This document shows, in pieces, positions 25,110 through 32,830 of a stretch of DNA of 64,000 bases. The notes under the pieces are model-generated. The model did no database searches, was not told the DNA's origin, and worked only from the letters and a program-made list of their open reading frames with translations. Source of the stretch: Kribbella rubisoli (GTDB taxonomy: Bacteria > Actinomycetota > Actinomycetes > Propionibacteriales > Kribbellaceae). The stretch is taken from the NCBI RefSeq assembly GCF_004217145.1, contig NZ_SHKR01000004.1, positions 1 to 64,000 on the forward strand, written 5' to 3'. Within the stretch, counting starts at the first letter, position 1. Every line of letters begins with the position of its first letter. Both the position numbers and the translations under genes were made by a program.

Positions 25110-26045
25110 GTGACAAGACTTCGGATCCCGGCCAGCGTGGCCGGCGTGGTCGGCGCTGCGATGACGGCGGCCGCACTTGTGCCCGGACCGGCTCAAGCTG
25201 AGACCGCTCGGGCGAGTGCGGCCTGCAGCCTCACCCTGGGCACGGTGACCGTCCAGGGCGACCACAAGTTCCAGACGATCACGGCCACGTCGCCGGTGAC
25301 AGCCGGTACGCCGGTTGTCCGCCCGAAGGGGCTGTTCCCGGTGGATCAGGTGCGGCTGGCGACGTCGCTGGGGTGGGAGCCGGATCCGCCGTCGGCCATG
25401 GTCAGCCGCGGGTACGTGACGATCGGGACCGACCTCTACCGATTCAGCTACGCCATCGACAACAGCACAGGCCAGCTCGACCCGGCGTCGTACGTGAAGT
25501 CCAAGGTGGGCGGCGGCTGGATCCACCAGACGTACCTGGACCAGTCCACCTTCTTCACGGCCAACGGCCCCCGCACCAACAGCTACGCCCTGCAGGACGA
25601 CGTGATCACGCGCTGGACCGTGGAGGGATCGGCCTGGCGCAACAAAGCGACGTACAGCGGGTTCTCGGCGGTGAAGACGATGACGCTGATCAGCCAGACC
25701 GCGACGTACGACAGCTTCCTGGCCAACACCCGGGGCGGAGCGCTCTACACGATCCGGATCCCGCTCAGCGGCGCTCCAGTGGTCAAGAAGGTGCGTACGT
25801 CGACCTGGCAGACCTTCGACACGCTCATCGCCGAGAGGTGCGGCAAGCAGAGCACCCTGCTGCTGGGCATCGACAAGGACACGCGCACCGCCTACCTATA
25901 TGCCGTCAGCCACGCCAACGGTGCCGCTACGGTCATCAACGGCCTCGGCAGGGTGGGCAACCAGCTCGTCGCGCCCGAGGACAAGACGTACTTCCGATAC
26001 TTCGCCGGCAGCTCTGAAGCCGACGACCTTCTCTACGGGGAGTGA
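25110..26045 (+). CDS. Secreted protein of unknown function, tandem paralogue 2
   Basis: 311 residues, clearly homologous along its whole length to both neighbours. Signal peptide up to about AQAET; cysteines in AACSLTLGTV and LIAERCGKQ match those of paralogue 1. The blocks GFSAVKTMTLISQTATYD, GGALYTIRIPLSG, LLLGIDKDTRTAYLY and SHANGAATVINGLGRV are retained. The GTG start lies 3 bp after the previous stop, with GGAG 8 bases upstream inside the end of that gene, so the genes are coupled. Divergence between paralogues is large enough to exclude a recent duplication or assembly artefact. Confidence 0.75.
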   Translation: MTRLRIPASVAGVVGAAMTAAALVPGPAQAETARASAACSLTLGTVTVQGDHKFQTITATSPVTAGTPVVRPKGLFPVDQVRLATSLGWEPDPPSAMVSRGYVTIGTDLYRFSYAIDNSTGQLDPASYVKSKVGGGWIHQTYLDQSTFFTANGPRTNSYALQDDVITRWTVEGSAWRNKATYSGFSAVKTMTLISQTATYDSFLANTRGGALYTIRIPLSGAPVVKKVRTSTWQTFDTLIAERCGKQSTLLLGIDKDTRTAYLYAVSHANGAATVINGLGRVGNQLVAPEDKTYFRYFAGSSEADDLLYGE

Positions 26046-26051
26046 ACAAGG

Positions 26052-26966
26052 ATGAAGAAACGAGCAGCTGGGCTGCTGGGGGTAGTGATGGCTGCCGGGG
26101 CGCTGGTCCAGGCCGCACCGGCGAGTGCTGGTACGACGGCGCCGCCGCCGTTCTGCCAGTTGGCGCTGGGTTCGACGACGAGCGGCGGGGACCTCATCCT
26201 CCGGGTGCTGTCAGGGACCGTCCCGCCGAGCGCCAGTGCGAGCACCTGGGGCGGCAAGGACCTCCTGCCGGACGACAACATCAAGGTGGCCAGCGGGCTC
26301 GGTCTGCAGGTCAACGCGGACCAGACCGGAGTCAGCCGGCGCCAGTACGTCGTGCTGGACTCCACGCTCAACCTGCTGACGTACGACGTGAAGGGCTTCG
26401 GCGGCGAGGTCGATCCGGGCTCGGTGACGCGGACCGCGGTCGGCGGCGGCTGGAGCGCTGCCCGGTACATCGAGAACTCCCGCTACAACGTCGGCAACAA
26501 GCTCGTCCGGAACAGCGCGTACGCCGTCATCGGTGACACCATCCTGCGCTGGAGCGTCAACGGCACGTCGTTCACCCACAAGACGACGTACGCCGGGTTC
26601 AGTGCGGTCAAGACGATGACGCTGATGAGCCAGACCGCCACCTACGACACGTTCCTCGCAAACACGTTCGCCGGAGCGCTCTACACGATCCGGATCCCCG
26701 TGTCGGGCAAGCCGGTGGTGAAGGTCGTACGGCGGACCACGTGGCAAGGTTTCGAGGCGCTCGTCGCCTCCAAGTGCGGCACCGGGACGCTGCTGCTCGG
26801 CGTCGACAAGGAGACCGGAGCGCCGTACCTCTACACGATCGGACACGCCAACGGGACGGCGACAGTGATCAAGGGCCTTGGCAAGGTGCCGCGCACGTTC
26901 GGTGAGGTCGCCTACTCGCGGTACTACGACGACACCCAGGACTACGACCAACTGTCCGGCGAGTAA
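26052..26966 (+). CDS. Secreted protein of unknown function, tandem paralogue 3
   Basis: 304 residues. Signal peptide ends near APASAG. Cysteines in PPFCQLALGS and LVASKCGTG match the other two paralogues, as do FSAVKTMTLMSQTATYDTF, GALYTIRIPVSG, LLLGVDKETGAPYLYT and HANGTATVIKGLGKV. The N-terminal third is the most diverged. It starts 6 bp after paralogue 2, so all three genes form one transcript. A large inverted repeat starts 9 bp after its stop, followed by the genes of a two-component system on the same strand. Confidence 0.75.
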   Translation: MKKRAAGLLGVVMAAGALVQAAPASAGTTAPPPFCQLALGSTTSGGDLILRVLSGTVPPSASASTWGGKDLLPDDNIKVASGLGLQVNADQTGVSRRQYVVLDSTLNLLTYDVKGFGGEVDPGSVTRTAVGGGWSAARYIENSRYNVGNKLVRNSAYAVIGDTILRWSVNGTSFTHKTTYAGFSAVKTMTLMSQTATYDTFLANTFAGALYTIRIPVSGKPVVKVVRRTTWQGFEALVASKCGTGTLLLGVDKETGAPYLYTIGHANGTATVIKGLGKVPRTFGEVAYSRYYDDTQDYDQLSGE

Positions 26967-26975
26967 GGCCGATTG

Positions 26976-27014
26976 TCTGGTGAGTTTCCGGTGCCACACT
27001 GGAAACTCATCAGA
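26976..27014. repeat. Inverted repeat between secreted triplet and response regulator
   Basis: TCTGGTGAGTTTCC (26976-26989) and GGAAACTCATCAGA (27001-27014) form 14-base arms with one mismatch (a G-T wobble in RNA) around an 11-base loop. It lies 9 bp after the stop of paralogue 3 and 27 bp before the regulator GTG. It could be a terminator, an attenuator, or the regulator's binding site; no T-run follows. Confidence 0.7.
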
Positions 27015-27041
27015 CTCATCGGGGCGATCGAGAGGCACGAC

Positions 27042-27710
27042 GTGAGCCGGACCCGAGTGGCTATCGCAGACGACGACGTTCTGCTGCGCGAGGGTCTGGC
27101 CAGTCTGCTCGAGCGCTCCGGCTTCGCCGTCCTCGGTACGGCGGGCAACGCCGAGCAGCTCCTCGACCTGGTACGGCGCGAGGGGCCGGAGCTCGTCATC
27201 GTCGACATCCGGATGCCACCCGGCCTCTCGACGGAGGGCCTCGACGCGGCGGACGTCATCCGCCGGGAGCACCCGGAGACCGCCGTCCTGCTGCTGTCGG
27301 CGCACGTAGAGGTCGAGCACGCGCTCCAACTGATGGCCACCGGGCAGGGCGTCGGCTACCTGCTCAAGAGCCGGGTGACGGACGTCGACGAGTTCCTCGA
27401 GAGTCTGCGCCGGGTCGCACGCGGCGGCTCTGTGGTCGACCCCGCCCTGGTCCGGGAGCTGGTCGACGCTCGACGCCGCCATGACCCGCTGGCCGCGCTC
27501 AGCCAACGCGAGCGTGAGGTCCTGTCGCTGGTGGCGGAGGGCCGCTCGAACGCCGGTGTCGCGCGGCGGCTGTGGGTTGCCGAGGGGACCGTCGAGAAGC
27601 ACGTCCGCAGCATCCTGACCAAGCTCGACCTGCCCGAGACCGACGACGACCATCGCCGGGTCCTGGCCGTCCTGACCTACCTCGACGGCGTGCGGCACGG
27701 GGCCACATGA
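27042..27710 (+). CDS. NarL/LuxR-family response regulator
   Basis: 222 residues. Receiver domain with acidic cluster D10-D11-D12, phosphorylatable Asp55 in VIVDIRMPPG and Lys109 in GYLLKSR. The C-terminal LuxR-type helix-turn-helix spans about 155-205 (LSQREREVLSLVAEG, then RLWVAEGTVEKHVRSIL). GTG at 27042 is chosen since GAGAGG lies 7 bases upstream and the receiver begins at once. It is followed after 7 bp by its likely partner histidine kinase. Confidence 0.92.
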   Translation: MSRTRVAIADDDVLLREGLASLLERSGFAVLGTAGNAEQLLDLVRREGPELVIVDIRMPPGLSTEGLDAADVIRREHPETAVLLLSAHVEVEHALQLMATGQGVGYLLKSRVTDVDEFLESLRRVARGGSVVDPALVRELVDARRRHDPLAALSQREREVLSLVAEGRSNAGVARRLWVAEGTVEKHVRSILTKLDLPETDDDHRRVLAVLTYLDGVRHGAT

Positions 27711-27717
27711 GGGCGAA

Positions 27718-29094
27718 GTGATCGGCGGCGTAGCCCGCCGGGTGCTGCTCGCGAGCGGGCTGTTGATGGTGCTGGTCGGCTCCGGGTTCGTGGTACTGCT
27801 GATCTCGGTGCAGGGACTGCGTGCGTCGGAACACCAGGCCCGCCACACCGCGGCCGTACTGACCAGTGCGCATCAGGTGGAGCGGCTGGTCAATGACCTC
27901 GCAAGCGGTCAGCGCGACTTCGTCATCACCGGTCAGGAGAAGTTCCTGCAACCGTGGCAGGCAGCTCAGGCGCAGTTACCGGCGCAGACCGCCGCGTTGC
28001 AGCAGTTGGTTGCAGGCAGCCCCGATCAGCTCACTCGGGCGCAGCAGGTGAGCCGGAGCGTCACGTCGTACCTGCGTGACTACTCGATGCCGGAGATCGG
28101 GGCCGCACGTCTCGACCCGGACACTGCCCGCACCGAGGCCGCCACGGCGGAGGGCGCGCAGCGGGTCGCTCAGATCCGCTCGGTGCTCGACCAGCTGATC
28201 GGCTCCGAGCAGCAGTTGTCGGTGACCGAGCAGCGGCACTCGGACGCGGTCGCCGATCAGGCGGTCGTCGCCGCGGCGATCGGGCTGGCCGGTTCCGTCG
28301 TACTCATCCTGGGCTTCACGATCTACCTGACGCGGGCGATCGTCCGGCCGGTGCGGGTCACAGCCGAGATGGCGAACCAGCTGGCCGCGGGGGATCTCGG
28401 CGTACGCGTGCCGGAGACGGGCGTCGGCGAGATCCGCACGCTGGAACGTACGTTCAACACGATGGCGACCTCGCTCGGTGCGGCAAGCGCCGACGTCGCC
28501 GCGTCCCGGGCGCGCATCGTGCGGTCGGCGGACGCGACCCGGCGGCAGATCGAGCGCGATCTGCACGACGGGATCCAGCAACGGCTCGTCTCGCTGACCC
28601 TTGACGTCCGGGCGATCCAGGCCGGCGCCCCGATGGCCGAGCTCGACAAGGTCGCAGACGGGTTGTCCTCGACGTTGGACGAACTGCGAGAGATTGCCCG
28701 AGGCATCCATCCCGCGATCCTGTCCGAAGGCGGCATCGGTCCGGCCCTCCGGATGCTCGCCCGCCGGTCCAAGGTCCCGGCCGAGGTCACGGTCGGGTTC
28801 ACGACCAGGCTCCCGGCGCCGATCGAAGCAGCCACGTACTACGTCGTGTCCGAAGCCCTCACCAATGCCGCGAAGCACGCCGATGCGTCCGTCGTACTGA
28901 TCGATGCCGACATCACGAACGACCTGCTGGAACTGATCGTCCGCGACGACGGTCGCGGTGGCGCGGACCCGGCGACGGGCTCCGGGCTGATCGGGCTCGG
29001 CGACCGCGTCCAGGCTCTCGGCGGAACGTTCGTGGTCGAAAGTCCAACAGGAGCAGGGACTACGCTCTCGGTCGCGCTGCCCATCACCTTGTAG
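27718..29094 (+). CDS. CHASE3-HAMP sensor histidine kinase
   Basis: 458 residues. Two membrane helices (about 8-30 and 183-205) flank an extracellular domain of the CHASE3 type (about 37-165, including SGQRDFVITGQEKFL). A HAMP linker follows, then HisKA_3 with the phospho-acceptor His283 in ERDLHDGIQQRL, and an HATPase domain with NAAKHADAS and DDGRGGADPATGSGLIGL. It senses an unknown extracellular or envelope signal and phosphorylates the NarL-type regulator encoded just upstream. The start GTG follows GAGGG. Confidence 0.93.
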   Translation: MIGGVARRVLLASGLLMVLVGSGFVVLLISVQGLRASEHQARHTAAVLTSAHQVERLVNDLASGQRDFVITGQEKFLQPWQAAQAQLPAQTAALQQLVAGSPDQLTRAQQVSRSVTSYLRDYSMPEIGAARLDPDTARTEAATAEGAQRVAQIRSVLDQLIGSEQQLSVTEQRHSDAVADQAVVAAAIGLAGSVVLILGFTIYLTRAIVRPVRVTAEMANQLAAGDLGVRVPETGVGEIRTLERTFNTMATSLGAASADVAASRARIVRSADATRRQIERDLHDGIQQRLVSLTLDVRAIQAGAPMAELDKVADGLSSTLDELREIARGIHPAILSEGGIGPALRMLARRSKVPAEVTVGFTTRLPAPIEAATYYVVSEALTNAAKHADASVVLIDADITNDLLELIVRDDGRGGADPATGSGLIGLGDRVQALGGTFVVESPTGAGTTLSVALPITL

Positions 29095-29143
29095 TACAGG
29101 CAGCAGGAATGCCACCGGTTTGCGTGCCTGCAATGCTTGATCC

Positions 29144-29497
29144 ATGCGGTGCCTGATCGTCGACGACAGCCGGCACTTCCTCGAAGCGGCGCGCGGCCTG
29201 CTGCGGCGCCAAGGCGTCACAGTCGTCGGTACGGCGATGTCGGCCGCCGAGGCCGGTGAGCTGGTCGCGGACCTGCGTCCGGACGTCGTACTGGTCGACA
29301 TCGACCTCGGCGGCGAGAGCGGCTTCGACCTGATCATGCAACTGCGGTCCGCCGGCTCGCCGCCGCCGATGATCCTGATCTCGACGCACGCCGAGCAGGA
29401 CTACGCGGACTTGATTGCCGCGAGCCCTGCGATCGGCTTCGTGCCCAAGACGAACCTGTCGGCCGCCGCGATCCAAAGGCTGCTGGACAGGGGCTAG
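29144..29497 (+). CDS. Single-domain response regulator receiver
   Basis: 117 residues comprising only a receiver: D7-D8 acidic pair, phospho-acceptor Asp52 in VVLVDIDLGGESGFD, Thr/Ser switch in ILISTHAEQ and conserved Lys in GFVPKTNL. There is no output domain. It lies 49 bp after the kinase on the same strand and could be a phosphate sink, an adaptor or a competitor for the LuxR-type regulator. Its TAG stop shares CTAG with the stop of the convergent permease gene. Confidence 0.88.
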   Translation: MRCLIVDDSRHFLEAARGLLRRQGVTVVGTAMSAAEAGELVADLRPDVVLVDIDLGGESGFDLIMQLRSAGSPPPMILISTHAEQDYADLIAASPAIGFVPKTNLSAAAIQRLLDRG

Positions 29498-30771
29498 CTG
29501 GAGCGCCCGCGGCGTACGACGGCGTCGAATCCGGCAGCCAGCAAGAGAACTGCGCCCGTGACGACCCATTCGTAGCCCGACGAGTTCGAGCCCTGGATCA
29601 GGTCGCTCATGCCGTTGATGATGACGGCAACCACCAGGCCGCCGAGTACGGCGTCGATCATCCGGCCGCGCCCGCCGAACAACGACGTACCGCCGATGAC
29701 CGCTGCACCGACTGCCAGCAGCAGGGTGTTCCCGGCGCCTGCGTTCGACTGCACCGATTGCAGGAGGGACGCCGCGACCACACCCGAAATGGCCGCCATG
29801 CCGGAGCAGATCACGAACACGGAGATCCGGATCCGCGACACCACGACACCGGCGCGACGAGCAGCCTCCTCGTTGCCGCCGACGGCGTACACGTGCCGGC
29901 CGTAGCGAGTGCGGCTGAGGGTGAAGTGCCAGACCACGAACAGCAGAACGAGCAGGACGACGGCCCACGGCTCGCCTTGCGCCTTGTTGCTGAAGAACGC
30001 GTTGGTGATCAGGTTGCGGTTGATCCCCATCTCGTAGGTGAACGCGCTGCCGAGCAACGCGACCGCAACCACCTTCGCCACGATCACGACGACCGGTGTC
30101 GCGGGCAGCCCGCTCTGCCGGCGTCCGCGCGCATCGACCAGCTTGATCGCGGCGTATCCGAGGACGAAGATCCCCAGCAAGGTCCAGCCCAGCCAGATCG
30201 GCACGAAGCTGTTCTCCAACGAGATCAGCGGCGAGCCGGTCGGCAGGATCACCGAGCCCTGACCGCCGATCAGGATCAGCGTCAGCCCCTGAAAGGCCAG
30301 GAACGTCGCCAGCGTGATCACGAACGACGGAATGCCGGCCCGCGCCCGCAGCCATCCCATCACGAACCCGATCACCAGCCCGACGGCGAGACCCGCGAGT
30401 ACGCCGATCCACCACGGCTGGCCGTGCCGCAGCAACAGCACAGCCATGATCGCGGAGCACAGACCACCGGTCGTCCCCGCGGACAGATCGATCTCCCCGA
30501 GCAGCAGAACGAAGACCAGCCCCATCGCCATCACGATGATCGGAGCGGCCTGGATAACCAGCGCCTCGAGGTTGTACGCGCTCAGGAAGCCTTGATGCAC
30601 GATCGCGAAGAACGCGGTGATGACGACCAGGCCGACGATCGCCGGAGCCGACCCGAGTTCGCCGCCACGCAGCCTCGCCAGGTAGTCGCGCAGGTAGGCG
30701 ATCAGCGGCGCCGGCACGCGCTCGTGCTGCGGTTTCTGGTCGGCGACCACCGGTTCGGCCTGCACGTTCAC
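29494..30771 (-). CDS. Sugar ABC transporter permease, XylH-like
   Basis: 425 residues with about ten hydrophobic segments of the branched-chain/ribose/xylose permease family (BPD_transp_2). The length and the mid-protein loops resemble the xylose permease XylH more than the shorter ribose permease. GEIDLSAGTTGGLCSAIMAV contains the conserved G-E-I-D-L-S block that contacts the ATPase. The GTG start overlaps the ATPase stop as GTGA. Third gene of a binding protein-ATPase-permease operon. Confidence 0.88.
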   Translation of the reverse strand: MNVQAEPVVADQKPQHERVPAPLIAYLRDYLARLRGGELGSAPAIVGLVVITAFFAIVHQGFLSAYNLEALVIQAAPIIVMAMGLVFVLLLGEIDLSAGTTGGLCSAIMAVLLLRHGQPWWIGVLAGLAVGLVIGFVMGWLRARAGIPSFVITLATFLAFQGLTLILIGGQGSVILPTGSPLISLENSFVPIWLGWTLLGIFVLGYAAIKLVDARGRRQSGLPATPVVVIVAKVVAVALLGSAFTYEMGINRNLITNAFFSNKAQGEPWAVVLLVLLFVVWHFTLSRTRYGRHVYAVGGNEEAARRAGVVVSRIRISVFVICSGMAAISGVVAASLLQSVQSNAGAGNTLLLAVGAAVIGGTSLFGGRGRMIDAVLGGLVVAVIINGMSDLIQGSNSSGYEWVVTGAVLLLAAGFDAVVRRGRSS

Positions 30772-31541
30772 TGGGACGCTCCCCTCGACTCGGCCGGCAG
30801 TCCGAGTTCCCCGGACCGGCCGCTGGTGATCAGCTCGACGACCTGGGTCTGGCTGACGTCCTTACGCCGTACCTGGGTGGCCATCCGGCCCAGGAACAGG
30901 ACGGCGATCGAGTCGGCGACCTGCATGACGTCGTTCATGTTGTGCGAGACGAGTACGACGGCGACGCCGCGATCCGCCAACCGGCGTACCAGGTCCAGCA
31001 CCTGCTCGGTCTGGGCGACGCCGAGGGCCGCGGTCGGCTCGTCGAGGATGACGATCTTCGAGCTCCAGAGCACGGACTTCGCGATCGCGACCGTCTGCCG
31101 CTGGCCGCCGGACAAGCTCGCGACCCGTTGCCGGACCGAGCGAACCGTCCGGACTCCCAACGAGGCAAGGGTTTGCGCGGCCAGCTGCTCCATCGTGTTC
31201 TCGTCGAGCGTGTGCAGCCGGCCGACCCGTTCGCGGCCGAGGAACATGTTGCCGACGACATCGAGATTGTCAGCCAGGGCCAGATCCTGGTGGACGATCT
31301 CGATGCCCAGCCGGGCCGCGTCCCGCGGTTCGTGCAGCTGCTGCGCCGTACCGTCCACGAGGATCTCGCCGGCGTCGATGCGGTGGATGCCGCCGATACA
31401 TTTGACCAGCGTCGACTTGCCTGCCCCGTTGTCGCCGACCAGGGCGGTCACGTCGCCGGCCGCGGCGCTGAAGTCGACTCCCGACAGCGCCACGACCGGA
31501 CCGAACGACTTGCCGACGCCTCGTAGTTCGAGTGTCTTCAC
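30768..31541 (-). CDS. Sugar ABC transporter ATP-binding protein, single-domain
   Basis: 257 residues with one nucleotide-binding domain: Walker A GDNGAGKST near residue 38, signature LSGGQRQTVAIAKSV, Walker B VILDEPTAALG and the H-loop VLVSHN. Carbohydrate type-2 importers often use a fused double ATPase; here a single domain would act as a dimer, as seen in many actinobacterial xylose-type systems. The GTG at 31541 overlaps the binding-protein stop (GTGA), which rules out the longer start at 31568. Confidence 0.9.
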   Translation of the reverse strand: MKTLELRGVGKSFGPVVALSGVDFSAAAGDVTALVGDNGAGKSTLVKCIGGIHRIDAGEILVDGTAQQLHEPRDAARLGIEIVHQDLALADNLDVVGNMFLGRERVGRLHTLDENTMEQLAAQTLASLGVRTVRSVRQRVASLSGGQRQTVAIAKSVLWSSKIVILDEPTAALGVAQTEQVLDLVRRLADRGVAVVLVSHNMNDVMQVADSIAVLFLGRMATQVRRKDVSQTQVVELITSGRSGELGLPAESRGASQ

Positions 31542-32641
31542 GGGGTGTGGATGCCGTTCTCGTTGCAAAGCTTCACCAGCGCGGGAGTCGGGCAGACCGA
31601 CGCCGCGGTCTCGTAGCCGTCCGTCACCGGCATCGCCACGTTCTTCTTGGTGATCACCGTCGGGTCGGCCAGGTAGGACGGGACCTCGCGACCGGTGGTC
31701 GGGTCCTTGATCGTTGCCGGGGCGGTCGGCTTCTGGCCGGACAGGATCTGGCCCGCCAGCTTGATCGCGACATCGGCCTCACCGGCGACCGGCTTGTAGA
31801 TCGTGAAGCACTGGGTGCCGGCCATCACGTTGTCCAGACCGCCCGCGGTGGCGTCCTGCCCGGACACCGCGACCTTGCCGGCCAGACCCTGCGACTTCAG
31901 CACGTTGATGACCGACTGCGCCATGGTGTCGTTGGCAACCATCACCGCGTTCAAGTTCGGGTGCCGGCCGAGCATCGTGGTGAACACGGTCTGCGCGGTG
32001 GCCGGGTCCCAGTTGCCGGTCTGCTCGCCGAGTTTGGTCCAGCCGGCCTGCTTCGACAGCACCGAGTTGTAGCCCTGGGCAAACAACGTCGCGTTGTTGT
32101 CGGTCGGTGCGCCGTCGATGTCGACGTACCCGACGGCGCTCTTGCCGGCGACCTGCGGGCACGCGGTCAGCGCCGTACCCTGGTCCTCGCCGACCTTCAC
32201 GTTGTCGTAGGACACGTAGTACTCCGCCGTACCGCCCGTGGTCAGACGGTCGTAGTCGATCGTCACCACGTTGTGCTGCTTGGCCAGCGACTCGATCGCC
32301 TTGCCGGACCCCGAGTCGAGGTTCGTCACCAGCAGGACGCCGACGCCCTGGTTGATCAGCGCCTGGGCCTGGGACTCCATCGTCGTCGCGCTGTTGTTCG
32401 CGTTGTCGATGTAGCAGGTGAGCTTGTTCGCCGTGCATTGCTTACGCAGCTCGTTCGGGTCGGCCGAGACCCAGCGGGGCGAGGACGCGGTGTCCGGAAG
32501 CAGGACGCCGACCTTCGTGTTCGGCGGCGGCGTACTGCTGCTCCCGGACGAGTTGTTGTTGTTATTGCCGCAGGCAACCAGACCCGCCATCAGTGTCAGC
32601 GTGAGTCCGGCCAGTGCGACAGCTCTCGGTGGTGTTCGCAT
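31538..32641 (-). CDS. Sugar-binding lipoprotein, XylF-like
   Basis: 367 residues. Lipobox LVAC with Cys24, then an Asn/Ser/Pro-rich linker. The rest is a periplasmic-binding-protein type I fold with VGVLLPDTASSPRW at the start, NQGVGVLLVTNLDSGSGKAI, VTIDYDRLTTGGTAEYYVSY and AVSGQDATAGGLDNVMAGT, all typical of xylose/ribose-type sugar receptors. D-xylose is the best guess but the ligand is not proven. GAAGGA precedes the ATG at 32641. First gene of the importer operon and divergent from an APC permease. Confidence 0.88.
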   Translation of the reverse strand: MRTPPRAVALAGLTLTLMAGLVACGNNNNNSSGSSSTPPPNTKVGVLLPDTASSPRWVSADPNELRKQCTANKLTCYIDNANNSATTMESQAQALINQGVGVLLVTNLDSGSGKAIESLAKQHNVVTIDYDRLTTGGTAEYYVSYDNVKVGEDQGTALTACPQVAGKSAVGYVDIDGAPTDNNATLFAQGYNSVLSKQAGWTKLGEQTGNWDPATAQTVFTTMLGRHPNLNAVMVANDTMAQSVINVLKSQGLAGKVAVSGQDATAGGLDNVMAGTQCFTIYKPVAGEADVAIKLAGQILSGQKPTAPATIKDPTTGREVPSYLADPTVITKKNVAMPVTDGYETAASVCPTPALVKLCNENGIHTP

Positions 32642-32830
32642 CTCGCGTCCTTCGTGATCGCCGCAGGGTTCTCTCCTGCCCAGCATGCGATCGGCGCCGC
32701 GTCCCGTCGTCGCAGCAGGCACCCAACCTCGTTGCCCACCAGTTGGTACGACGGATACCGGCTGGCTGGGTACCGTGACGGCGGACAGCCTCACTGCACC
32801 GGCGGACCGGACCGGGCCATGGTTCTGGGT

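Noticed and set aside
24171..26966. Triplet genes as an assembly duplication
   Set aside because: The copies differ throughout at protein and DNA level, with distinct signal peptides.
26211..27848. 545-codon frame on the minus strand opposite paralogue 3 and the response regulator
   Set aside because: Opposite strand encodes recognisable receiver and LuxR domains; the frame lacks any motif.
31532..32830. In-frame extension of the APC permease frame leftward across the binding-protein gene
   Set aside because: Antisense to a lipoprotein with a clear lipobox and sugar-binding blocks; permease homology starts only near 32831.
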